From NCBI GenBank assembly GCA_039636795.1, contig CP143430.1:3224001-3288000 (forward strand): DNA of 64,000 bases. Direction: 5' to 3'. Origin of the DNA: Micrococcaceae bacterium Sec5.1 (GTDB lineage: Bacteria > Actinomycetota > Actinomycetes > Actinomycetales > Micrococcaceae). Each line of letters begins with the position of its first letter. Within the stretch, counting starts at the first letter, position 1. The notes beneath the pieces were generated by a model that saw only the letters and a list, made by a program, of their open reading frames with translations, was not told the DNA's origin and searched no databases. The position numbers and the translations under genes were made by a program. Below are positions 39,124-46,826 of the stretch, piece after piece.

Positions 39124-40452
39124 TTAGCTGCCGGTGGTGAATGAGATGCCCTTCTTTTCCAGGTCCGAGGTCACGAAGTTCTGGACATTCTTCAGTGCCT
39201 CGCTCAACTTAATCTGGCCCGCCACGGCCTTGCCCCATTGATCCTGCAACTCCGGGAACCACGCATCGTAGTTCGGTCCCAGCTCAAATTTGCCTACCGT
39301 AGCCTTCTGGGCCTCCACCATGACTTCTGCAGCTTTCGTGTCGTCGACGAAGAAGCCCTTAGGGATGACATCCTTGACGTACGGGGACGGGTCCTTCAGG
39401 GAGGAAGGCAGGCCTACGGAACCAGTTTTCGGGTTTTTGCCCGCTTGGATACCTTCGGGCGTGGCCAGCCAGTCTGCGTACTTGACCACAGCTTCGGGGG
39501 AGTCGCAGCCAACGGGGACAAAGCTTGGAGTCGATCGGCCTGGAGTAGCCTTCTTGTCGGAACTGAATTGCGGGATCTCCACTGCCTCCCAGTGGCCTGA
39601 GGTGGCGGGAAAGTTCGTTTTGTAGCCAGTTAGCGACCACCATTGCGTGGTTGTGGAGGCCATCTTGCCTGAGTCGAAGTACGAGTACAGGGCAGGCCTA
39701 TCCTTATAGGTCTGATTTGAGACGAAGTCGTTGTCGATAAGTTGCTGAATGATGTCGGCCGCCGCCATCGTGGCCTTGTCGGTAAAGTTGACCTTCCATT
39801 TGTCCCCGTCTATCGCGAACCACTCCGCGCCGCCCTGCTGGGCCAGGTTCATCAGGGTACTCGGGTCCTCACCGGCGAGGTTGGTGACGTCAACGCCGTT
39901 GGCTTTGAAGATTTTGCCGGCGTCCACGAATTCCTGCCATGTGGCGGGTATCTTCACTCCGTATTTGTCGTACGTGTCCTTGTTGACGATCATGAACTGC
40001 CCGTCAGATCCGGAGGGAAGACCGTAGTAGCGGTCATTCACCTTAGCCGCGGCCTTGGCACCGTCGTTGTAGATGTCCTCGGTAGGAGTGACAGCATCAG
40101 TGATGTCCTGGGCCCAGCCGTTGACCACCATCGTGGTCAACGGCGCGAAACCCTGAACCAGGCATGGAACATCGCTCTTGGCTTCCATGGCATTCCGGAA
40201 ATTTGTTTGGGTAGCGGTGTTGGAGGCCTGGAGAACGTAGTTGACCTTAACATCGCTCTGTGCGGCGTTGAACGCGTCCGCTATCTGCTTACCCGTTTCG
40301 GCATTCCAACCCCACACGTCAATCGTGACCGGGCCCGACCGGGCCTCTGGGGCTGCCGGTGAGGCAGAGCCCCCGCCGCATGCCGAAAGTAAAGCGGCTG
40401 AGGCTAGGACGGCAGCACTCAAAGTGACCCGCCTGCGATGTGTGAACTTCAT
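39124..40452 (-). CDS. ABC transporter sugar-binding lipoprotein
   Basis: The 442-residue exported solute-binding protein has signal KFTHRRRVTLSAAVLASAALLSACGGG with lipobox LSAC. SBP family 1 features follow, for example VTIDVWGWNAETGKQIADAFNAAQ. The ligand is unknown; no glycosidase is nearby to suggest one. ATG 40452 is preceded on the minus strand by AAAGGAGAG. The promoter region carries a perfect LacI-type operator (40580-40591). Confidence 0.92.
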   Translation of the reverse strand: MKFTHRRRVTLSAAVLASAALLSACGGGSASPAAPEARSGPVTIDVWGWNAETGKQIADAFNAAQSDVKVNYVLQASNTATQTNFRNAMEAKSDVPCLVQGFAPLTTMVVNGWAQDITDAVTPTEDIYNDGAKAAAKVNDRYYGLPSGSDGQFMIVNKDTYDKYGVKIPATWQEFVDAGKIFKANGVDVTNLAGEDPSTLMNLAQQGGAEWFAIDGDKWKVNFTDKATMAAADIIQQLIDNDFVSNQTYKDRPALYSYFDSGKMASTTTQWWSLTGYKTNFPATSGHWEAVEIPQFSSDKKATPGRSTPSFVPVGCDSPEAVVKYADWLATPEGIQAGKNPKTGSVGLPSSLKDPSPYVKDVIPKGFFVDDTKAAEVMVEAQKATVGKFELGPNYDAWFPELQDQWGKAVAGQIKLSEALKNVQNFVTSDLEKKGISFTTGS

Positions 40453-40547
40453 ATGTCTCTCCTTTGAGGTGGTACGAAAGGTGGGGAAAGGGCCCGTTCC
40501 CCACATGACTAAGGCGCGGGCGAACTGGACAGGAAATCGTTATCCCA

Positions 40548-40591
40548 AGCATGAGTGATGAAGGCCACATTGTCAACGCGTTAGCGCTAAC
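40548..40591 (-). promoter_or_regulatory. Promoter with LacI-type operator for the sugar ABC operon
   Basis: The palindrome GTTAGCGCTAAC (40580-40591) is the typical LacI/GalR-family operator core. On the minus strand a perfect -35 TTGACA (40576 to 40571) lies 3 bases inside it, followed after 17 bases by CATGCT (40553 to 40548). No LacI-type regulator gene is in the window, so the repressor must be encoded elsewhere. Confidence 0.7.
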
Positions 40592-40714
40592 AATGGCCTA
40601 ACGGCGCGCTGTTGCTGATAACCAGGGACCGAATGCTGGGGGAGTAGCGGACGCTTTTGGCTAAGAAGGCTTACTGCTGGGAGTGTGACCAGTGAACTTG
40701 CCTGGACCCACCAG

Positions 40715-40754
40715 AACGGCCCCTACGGATGGTGTTCCATCCGTAGGGGCCGTT
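40715..40754. terminator. Perfect 18-bp hairpin, possible terminator
   Basis: The 18-base arm AACGGCCCCTACGGATGG is followed by TGTT and its exact complement. It lies downstream of the minus-strand DUF3846-like gene, which ends at 40795, and 124 bases before the ABC-operon operator. No T-run follows on either side, so termination is likely but not certain. Confidence 0.65.
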
Positions 40755-40794
40755 AGCCACTGATCGGCTTCGAAGCGGCGGCTAGCTCTTTTGG

Positions 40795-41145
40795 CTACGC
40801 GGCAAGAGCGGCATCGAAAAGTTGCTCGGCCAGCCGGAGCAAGTGAGGGGGTGCATCTAACTCCTCGCCGTTGTCGTCATGGCCAAGTAGAACGGCGGTC
40901 CCACTAACGGGCTGTTCAATCTCCAAGCCTGCTTCGCGCAGCAACACCTCGGCCCGGGCATTTAGTGGCAGGGGAATAGACGCTGCCTCATCGTTCAAAT
41001 AGACGTGCCAATCGTTCCAGGTAATTGCTTCAACGCTTCCTTCAACCAGCCTTTGCATTGTGGGCAGGGTCGGGTCGATTCTTTCGACGCGGACGGGCTG
41101 CCTGAGAGGAGCTGGGATAATCAGGGCATTGTGTTTCCGATACAT
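40795..41145 (-). CDS. DUF3846-like hypothetical protein
   Basis: The 116-residue protein resembles DUF3846 proteins of actinobacterial plasmids and phages: MQRLVEGSVEAITWNDWHVYLNDEAASIPLPLNARAEVLLR, then VSGTAVLLGHDDNGEELDAP. Function unknown. It stands alone on the minus strand next to the mobile island, consistent with a mobile origin. ATG 41145 is preceded on the minus strand by GGAAGGGATGA. Confidence 0.7.
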   Translation of the reverse strand: MYRKHNALIIPAPLRQPVRVERIDPTLPTMQRLVEGSVEAITWNDWHVYLNDEAASIPLPLNARAEVLLREAGLEIEQPVSGTAVLLGHDDNGEELDAPPHLLRLAEQLFDAALAA

Positions 41146-41738
41146 AATTCATCCCTTCCACGTCTGGGCGACCGGCATTCCCAGGGCTTCAAACCCGTCC
41201 CTCCTGGGAATGACCAAGTGACCGCTCGGGGCAAACTTTTACATAGACTTGGCCGCGATTTAGACCGCGTCGTGCCCGTGTGCCAGATCCACTAACAACA
41301 CTGACCCTAAGCGCGACGCGTCACCTTTGGTTTTTACGCGGCTTTTGGAAGAGATTTTCGCTGGTATCAATTTTTGCCCTTTTCGCGGCTCTTTTTTCAA
41401 GAATCGATTTTCCCGATTTTTTGGCACTAATATTTCTGGGGGACTTACCGGCCACAGGAATCACGCCTTTCTGAACGCTATCTAGCAATCACCATACCGA
41501 CTTTAATTTTTAAAGCCAGTCCGCGGTTTGGTGGATATTTCTGCAAGCTACTCGTAGACAAGACTTTCGAAAAATTTATCGCAGACTTCAACACCAAGGA
41601 GCCGACGTTGCCAGCCGGGCGCACGGACAACCACCGGGCCGCTAAGGGCAGCACGCCGTCCAGTCCCACCTGGTGCAGGCAAGCCCCTTCTGCCCCCGTG
41701 CCTTTAACGCCGATAATCTACATTATGTAAAGTTGAAC
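41146..41738. other. 593-base non-coding, locally AT-rich stretch left of the integrase
   Basis: No gene is supported. 41310-41440 is clearly richer in A and T than its surroundings, with recurring T-runs next to GCG (for example TTTTTACGCGGCTTTT and CCTTTTCGCGGCTCTTTT). A frame is open from 41431 to 41730 on the plus strand but has no usable start codon and no recognisable sequence. TACATTATGTA (41719-41729) is a perfect short palindrome 30 bases (centre to centre) upstream of the palindrome over the integrase start. Confidence 0.6.
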
Positions 41739-41763
41739 AGTGATTATTGCATCTGATGCATGA
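41739..41763 (+). repeat. Element repeat, left copy (over integrase start)
   Basis: This 25-base segment is repeated at 48074-48098 with 23 of 25 bases identical, in direct orientation. It contains the palindrome TGCATCTGATGCA (41748-41760) overlapping the ATG of the integrase gene by one base. It may be an operator for the small helix-turn-helix protein of the module or part of the element end. Confidence 0.75.
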
Positions 41764-42878
41764 TCACCTCTCCTCCGCCCGACGCGGTCGATTCAGCGGG
41801 ACGGGTGCTCGACTTCGGCGCTGTGAGTTTCCTTCACCCGGAAGACTACGTGTTCACCCAGATGCTCACTGGCTGGCGTAACCAGCAGTTGAGCCGGAAC
41901 CTGGCGTTTGGCACCATCGAGGGCCGGGAACGGCTAGTGACGCGGTTCCAGGAGTCCACCAACGAGTATCCATGGCAATGGACGCCGGCCCACGTTGACG
42001 AGTTCTTCGGGGATCTTCGCAGCGTGAAGCGCGCCGCGCAATCCACCATCCGGAGCTACCAGGCAGCGCTGAGGGCGTTCTGCTCCTACGCGGCGTCGCC
42101 TGAGTATGGCTGGGACCGGGTCTGCGAACAGTACTTCGGAACACACCCTTCGCAGGTCTGCTTTGACTGGAACACCGCGGTCCATGCGCAGGCGACAGAA
42201 TCCACTCCTTTCCGGCGCCCATTTACCAGGCAGGAGTTACAGGCCTTCTTTGACCGAGCCGATGACGAGGTGGACCGGATCGCGACTCTGGGCCGCAAGG
42301 GCTGGTTGCCGGCCTACCGCGACGCTGTCCTGTTCAAGGTGGTCTACAGCTGGGGCCTGCGACGCAATGAGGTCAGACACCTGCAGACCGTGGATTTTGC
42401 CCGGAACCCGCACGCCCGGGAATTCGGCAAGTACGGAGTGCTGCAGGTCCGCTATGGGAAAGCCGTGAAAGGGTCTCCCCCGAAACGGCGCAGCGTCCTG
42501 ACGGTGTTTGACTGGTCGGCGGAGATCATCGCAGACTGGCTGGAACGCGGCCACCCCTACATGACCGACGGGCTGGACCTGTTCCCCTCCGAACGCGGCA
42601 CTTTGGTTTCCGAGACTGCGCTGAATCGCAGGTTCAACCGGTACTGCCAAGATCTGGGCCTCTCCCCCGGCCTGGACATCCACTCGCTGCGCCGCTCCTA
42701 CGTCACCCACCTCATCGAAGCCGGCTTGGACCCCCTGTTCGTCCAGCACCAGGCTGGACACGAGCACGCCTCGACCACGGCCCTCTACACGTCGGTTTCC
42801 AGAGATTACCGGGTCAAGACACTGCGCCGGGCCCTGGACTCCACCGTCCGGGACGCCCTTGCCGGAATGGAAGACTGA
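41760..42878 (+). CDS. Tyrosine recombinase/integrase (module gene 1)
   Basis: The 372-residue site-specific recombinase has a core-binding domain (about 55-115, VKRAAQSTIRSYQAALRAFCSY) and a catalytic domain with the full set: Arg201 (SWGLRRNEVRHL), Lys in the beta-hairpin YGKAVKGSPPKRRSV, His308 and Arg311 (DIHSLRRSYVTH), His334 (QAGHEHAS) and nucleophile Tyr343 (TALYTSV). It should be active. The ATG at 41760 lacks a Shine-Dalgarno sequence and sits at the edge of a palindrome. It is followed after five bases by the helix-turn-helix gene. The 5' region repeats 6.3 kb away. Confidence 0.92.
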   Translation: MITSPPPDAVDSAGRVLDFGAVSFLHPEDYVFTQMLTGWRNQQLSRNLAFGTIEGRERLVTRFQESTNEYPWQWTPAHVDEFFGDLRSVKRAAQSTIRSYQAALRAFCSYAASPEYGWDRVCEQYFGTHPSQVCFDWNTAVHAQATESTPFRRPFTRQELQAFFDRADDEVDRIATLGRKGWLPAYRDAVLFKVVYSWGLRRNEVRHLQTVDFARNPHAREFGKYGVLQVRYGKAVKGSPPKRRSVLTVFDWSAEIIADWLERGHPYMTDGLDLFPSERGTLVSETALNRRFNRYCQDLGLSPGLDIHSLRRSYVTHLIEAGLDPLFVQHQAGHEHASTTALYTSVSRDYRVKTLRRALDSTVRDALAGMED

Positions 42879-42883
42879 ACCCC

Positions 42884-43216
42884 ATGAAACGAGAGATCGA
42901 CTACCGGTGGCGACTCGCCGAACTCATGGCAGCCCGCGGACTGCACAACAGCACCGACCTGGGCCCGCTGCTAAAAGAACGCGGCATCGAACTCTCGGCC
43001 TCCCAGGTATACCGGCTGGTCACGCAACGCCCGGAACGCGTCTCAGTTATGATGGTCGCCGCCCTCTGCGACATCTTCTCCTGCGGTCCCGAAGACCTGG
43101 TCACCGTCACGGCAACAGACGCCAAAGTCCGCAAGGTCGCCTCCGACACCAACGTCGTGGACCTGAACAAGACCATCCGCCCCAAGCGCGCCCGCGTGAT
43201 CCGCGATGACGGCTGA
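42884..43216 (+). CDS. Small XRE-type helix-turn-helix protein (module gene 2)
   Basis: The 110-residue protein has a Cro/C1-type helix-turn-helix (RLAELMAARGLHNSTDLGPLLKERGIELSASQVYRLVTQRPERVSVMMVAALCDIF) where SASQVYRLV is the recognition helix. A short basic tail ends KTIRPKRARVIRDDG. It lies between the integrase and the zinc-ribbon protein and overlaps the latter's start by 11 bases, so the three genes are translated as one unit. It could be the element's regulator or a directionality factor. Confidence 0.85.
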   Translation: MKREIDYRWRLAELMAARGLHNSTDLGPLLKERGIELSASQVYRLVTQRPERVSVMMVAALCDIFSCGPEDLVTVTATDAKVRKVASDTNVVDLNKTIRPKRARVIRDDG

Positions 43217-44729
43217 GACCATCCCCCGGCCTGGCGTCCGCGGCCGACCCCGCACCGCAGGCAACTTCACCTGCGACAGATGCTCACGAGCAGCCGGCAA
43301 ACACCGCACCAGCTGGCCTGAAGGCAGGATCTGCGGAACCTGCTTCACGATCGCCATGCGCACGCACGGACCCTGCCCCGGCTGCCAAACCGCGCGCATG
43401 CTTCCCGGGCGGTCCGCTGCCCACGGCGACCAACCTGTCTGCGTCGATTGCGCGGGTATCACCCAGGATTACCACTGCTCACACTGCGGCACGGAAACCG
43501 AGCACTACCGCCAGAACACTTGCGCACGCTGCTCGCTTCGGGATGACCTCACCGTCCTGTTGCGCGTCGACGAGGCCCCGGGATCGGAAACGACGGCGAC
43601 CAAACTGCTCGGCGCTCTCTGCGGAGCCCAGCGCCCCGAAAGCATCCTGACCTGGCTGCGCAGGGCCAGCGTTCGCGACCTGCTTTCACGCCTCGCCACC
43701 GGAGGCATCCACCTCAGCCACGAAGCGCTCGACAAGGAACCCAACAGCCTGCGCGTGGAACACCTACGCAGCCTACTCACCCACCACCAGCTACTCCCTG
43801 CCCGGGACCACTACCTTGCTCTCTTCGAGCGGTGGCTACCCACCAAGCTCGACGCTATCGATGATCCCGAGATTCGGCGGCCCATCGAGTCCTTCGCCCG
43901 CTGGCACCACCTGCGACGCATCAGGAACATATCCGTGAACGGGAAGCCCACTAGGGGCCCGGTGCACAGTGCGAAGCAGGAAATCACCGAAACCATCAAG
44001 TTCCTCACTTGGCTCAAACTCACCCACGGACGGACCGCAGCCTCGTGCGTTCAAGCTGACGTCGACGCGTGGCTGGCGGACGGCCCGACCACCGGGCACG
44101 CCATCAGAACCTTCTTCGTCTGGGCTGTCGAGAACCGGACCTGCGCCAACATCACGATCGGTTTTCGGCAGGCCAAGACCACGCCGCTGCTCACCCAGGG
44201 GCAACGGCTCTCCATGCTCAAAGCCTGCCTCGCGGACGACATCGACACATTGCCCTATCGGGTCGCCGCAATTCTCCTGCTGCTCTACGCCCAGCCAGTA
44301 GTGAAGATCGCCGCGATGAAGAGCACCGACGTGATCCTCACGCCCGAGGGCCTGCGCCTGTCACTCGGGGAAGAACACGCAGCGCCAGTACCCGAACCCT
44401 TCGCCGCCCTCCTCGCACAACACCTGGCCTCCCGCCCCAACATGCGCACAGGGAGCAGTTCTGGCAGCCAGTGGCTGTTCCCCGGCTACCGGCCCGGGCA
44501 ACACATCCACCCCAACACCCTCATGGAAAGGCTCCGGGAAAACGGCATCAACCTCCTCGGCGCACGCAACGCATCCCTGCGCGCGCTCGTCAAGGAAGTG
44601 CCCGCCCCGCTCGTCGCAGAAATGCTTGGCTACAGCTACCAAGTCACACAAAAACACGCTGCAGCAGCGGCGGGCCAATGCCAGCTCTACGCGCCCAGCC
44701 GAGCGCCTGCCCGACAGACTGCCACTTGA
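43206..44729 (+). CDS. Zinc-ribbon protein with degenerate tyrosine-recombinase fold (module gene 3)
   Basis: The 507-residue protein has six CxxC pairs in the first 110 residues (Cys23/26, 43/46, 57/60, 79/82, 91/94, 106/109), making three zinc ribbons. A core-binding-like helical region follows (HSAKQEITETIKFLTWLKLTHGR, about 255-290) and a C-terminal region shaped like a recombinase catalytic domain. The active-site residues are absent: YAQPVVKIAAM where LRxxEL is expected, LLGARNASLRAL for HxLRH, MLGYSYQ for LGH, and HAAAA where the nucleophile Tyr should be. It probably binds DNA or the active integrase rather than cutting DNA. A diverged paralogue lies at 45295-46755. Confidence 0.85.
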   Translation: MTAETIPRPGVRGRPRTAGNFTCDRCSRAAGKHRTSWPEGRICGTCFTIAMRTHGPCPGCQTARMLPGRSAAHGDQPVCVDCAGITQDYHCSHCGTETEHYRQNTCARCSLRDDLTVLLRVDEAPGSETTATKLLGALCGAQRPESILTWLRRASVRDLLSRLATGGIHLSHEALDKEPNSLRVEHLRSLLTHHQLLPARDHYLALFERWLPTKLDAIDDPEIRRPIESFARWHHLRRIRNISVNGKPTRGPVHSAKQEITETIKFLTWLKLTHGRTAASCVQADVDAWLADGPTTGHAIRTFFVWAVENRTCANITIGFRQAKTTPLLTQGQRLSMLKACLADDIDTLPYRVAAILLLLYAQPVVKIAAMKSTDVILTPEGLRLSLGEEHAAPVPEPFAALLAQHLASRPNMRTGSSSGSQWLFPGYRPGQHIHPNTLMERLRENGINLLGARNASLRALVKEVPAPLVAEMLGYSYQVTQKHAAAAAGQCQLYAPSRAPARQTAT

Positions 44730-44747
44730 ATTCCGGCAGCCTGGGAC

Positions 44748-44981
44748 TCACCATCCCATGTCACGGGCAACCTCTGCGCGTGCGACGTCGATCTGCGTCT
44801 GGGTGACACCAGGTATGTCCGTCTCAGTTTCAATGCGAGTCAGGAGATCCGCCAAGGCCTGTTTCTCCGCCGGGTGCGTTATCGGCACCGAGTTCAGATC
44901 AACCGACATGAGCCAGTCGTAGAGAACAACAACGTCCGCGCGCCAGAGATTGACGCTAACAGTTGGTATCGAAGGATCCAT
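44748..44981 (-). CDS. Small conserved-looking hypothetical protein
   Basis: The 77-residue protein MDPSIPTVSVNLWRADVVVL... has a compact amphipathic pattern (DVVVLYDWLMSVDLNSVPITH, then KQALADLLTRIETETDIP and VTQTQIDVARAEVARDMGW). Codon use fits coding sequence. It lies just after the zinc-ribbon gene on the opposite strand, 18 bases away, so it is probably part of the element. I do not recognise a family. Confidence 0.7.
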   Translation of the reverse strand: MDPSIPTVSVNLWRADVVVLYDWLMSVDLNSVPITHPAEKQALADLLTRIETETDIPGVTQTQIDVARAEVARDMGW

Positions 44982-45048
44982 TTACCAAACTCCCCACCTC
45001 TAGTCCGCCCCAAATGGAGGACGCTAGAACAGAATAGTTTGGAATCGA

Positions 45049-45080
45049 ATACGCACGGTTACCAGTAGTACTCTGCGTAT
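45049..45080. repeat. Candidate recombination site: inverted arms ATACGCA/TGCGTAT
   Basis: ATACGCA (45049-45055) and TGCGTAT (45074-45080) flank an 18-base spacer starting CGGTTACCAGTAG. Similar sequence recurs at 48048-48070 and at about 48594-48619 (AATCGAATATGCACCGTTAC), near element boundaries. Two inverted arms around a spacer is the usual plan of a tyrosine-recombinase crossover site. The similarity is imperfect. Confidence 0.45.
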
Positions 45081-45294
45081 CTCATCAGATGAATCATTCG
45101 GGCCCTCTCCCGCAGAGTTCCGCACCAAGCGTTCGAGGCCCTCTGCGCCGCAGCATTCAGGGGTTTTGTCCGAGTCCAATCGATGTTCCCAGCCATGACT
45201 GGGCGGGACGGCTCGCAACACTGTCCGCGGCCGGCCCCGGACTACCGGCTCCGTCCAGTGCCCCCGGTGCGGCCGCAACGCCGGCAAAACCAGG

Positions 45295-46755
45295 GTGATC
45301 TGGCCGGAAGGCAAGATCTGCGGTCCTTGCTTCACCGTGGCCACCCGCACCCGCGGCACATTCCCAGGCTGCGGGCAGCACAGGTTGCTCCCTGGCCCAC
45401 CCGAACAGGATGGAGGACCGCGGTGCGCCCCGTGCGCCGGTATCCTTAACGACTTCCGCTGCGCCCGCTGCAGCCGCGAAGGTGAGTTCTACCGCCGCGG
45501 CATCTGCGCCCGCTGCGCGCTCAGGGACGACCTCACCGCCCTGCTGCTCACGAACCCGGCTGATCCGACAACCGCCCTCCGCCTGATCGATGTCCTCTGT
45601 CAGGCCGATAGACCGGAAAGCATCATCACCTGGAAACGCGCCGCCAAAGTCCAGACGCTCCTGACCTCTGTCTCGAGCGGCAACACTCCCCTGACCCACG
45701 AAGGCCTCGACAGTCACCGCGAAACGGCGGGACGGGCAGTCGACCATCTCCGGGCGCTACTCGTGCATCACGGGCTCCTCCCCCACCAGGACCCCTATCT
45801 GATTCGCTTCGAAGCCTGGATCGATGACAAGCTGCGCCCCCTTCCGGCCGAAGTTGCCAAACCCGTCGAGCACTTCGCCAAATGGCACCACCTCCGACGC
45901 ATCCGCGCCATGGCAACGCCGGACAAACCGGCCCAGCGCCCGGTGCACTCCGCCAAACAGGAGATCACTGAAACCATCAAGTTCCTCGACTGGCTCTGGC
46001 AGACCCACCAACGCACCGCCGCCAGCTGCGCCCAGCAGGACGTGGACACCTGGCTCACAACCGGACCGACCACCAGAAAAGCTATCCGGACCTTCTTCAT
46101 CTTCGCGAAAAAGACCGGCACAAACATGCGCGTCGAAATCGGCCACTACACAGCTAAGAGCCGACCTGCCCTCCCGCAGGAACAACGCCTTGCCTGGCTA
46201 AAGGAACTGCTCACCGGCACCAGCGAATCCGGGCCCTACCGAGTCGCCGGAGTACTGCTCCTCCTCTATGCCCAGCCCCTGGTCCGGGTGGCCGCCCTCC
46301 GTATCGACGCGGTCAGCATCAACGACACCACCGGCGCGATCAGGATCTCCTTTGGCACACACCCAGTTCCGGTCCCGCAGCCCTTCGCGGAACTCCTCAA
46401 CCAGTATCTCCGGAACCGCCCCAACCTCCGAACAGCATCACCCGGGGACAGCCAATGGCTTTTCCCCGGAACCCGGGCAGGTCAGCACCTCCACCCAAAC
46501 ACCATCATGGATAGACTCCGCAGCCTCGGACTGGACCTGCTCGGCGCACGGAATGCGGCCCTGGACGAGCACCTCTCCGTCACCCCGCCACCACTGGTCG
46601 CCGACGCGCTCGGCTACAGCTATCAAGTCGCGTTCCTCCACGCAGACGCCGCAGGAGACGCATGGTCCCGCTACGTCGACCAGCGGACTGAACCCCGAAT
46701 GAACCGAGGAACCCGATTTTCAACCGAGGCGGAAATCGGACGCGAAGAACCCTAA
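45295..46755 (+). CDS. Second copy of the zinc-ribbon/degenerate-recombinase protein, 5' end damaged
   Basis: The 486-residue product aligns over its length with the protein at 43206-44729: WPEGKICGPCF, PESIITWKRAAKVQTLL, HFAKWHHLRRIRAM, HSAKQEITETIKFLDWLW, QWLFPG and LGARNAALDEHL. In-frame coding similarity continues upstream of the GTG at 45295 (from about 45220: VRGRPRTTG, then CPRC), but no start codon exists before the TGA at 45196-45198. ATG 45195, placed like the paralogue's start, is in another frame. One zinc cysteine is replaced by Phe (TFPGC). No integrase or helix-turn-helix gene precedes this copy. It is probably a decaying duplicate; the GTG 45295 form would lose one zinc ribbon. 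Confidence 0.75.
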   Translation: MIWPEGKICGPCFTVATRTRGTFPGCGQHRLLPGPPEQDGGPRCAPCAGILNDFRCARCSREGEFYRRGICARCALRDDLTALLLTNPADPTTALRLIDVLCQADRPESIITWKRAAKVQTLLTSVSSGNTPLTHEGLDSHRETAGRAVDHLRALLVHHGLLPHQDPYLIRFEAWIDDKLRPLPAEVAKPVEHFAKWHHLRRIRAMATPDKPAQRPVHSAKQEITETIKFLDWLWQTHQRTAASCAQQDVDTWLTTGPTTRKAIRTFFIFAKKTGTNMRVEIGHYTAKSRPALPQEQRLAWLKELLTGTSESGPYRVAGVLLLLYAQPLVRVAALRIDAVSINDTTGAIRISFGTHPVPVPQPFAELLNQYLRNRPNLRTASPGDSQWLFPGTRAGQHLHPNTIMDRLRSLGLDLLGARNAALDEHLSVTPPPLVADALGYSYQVAFLHADAAGDAWSRYVDQRTEPRMNRGTRFSTEAEIGREEP

Positions 46756-46826
46756 GCAAATGAACATTGCCCCCCACAAATACGCTCTTTGCACCGAAGA
46801 TGTGAGCAATTGGAAGCCAGGGTGAT

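Noticed and set aside
41280..41474. 64-residue plus-strand frame in the AT-rich patch
   Set aside because: No ribosome-binding site and a composition explained by T-runs; not conserved-looking.
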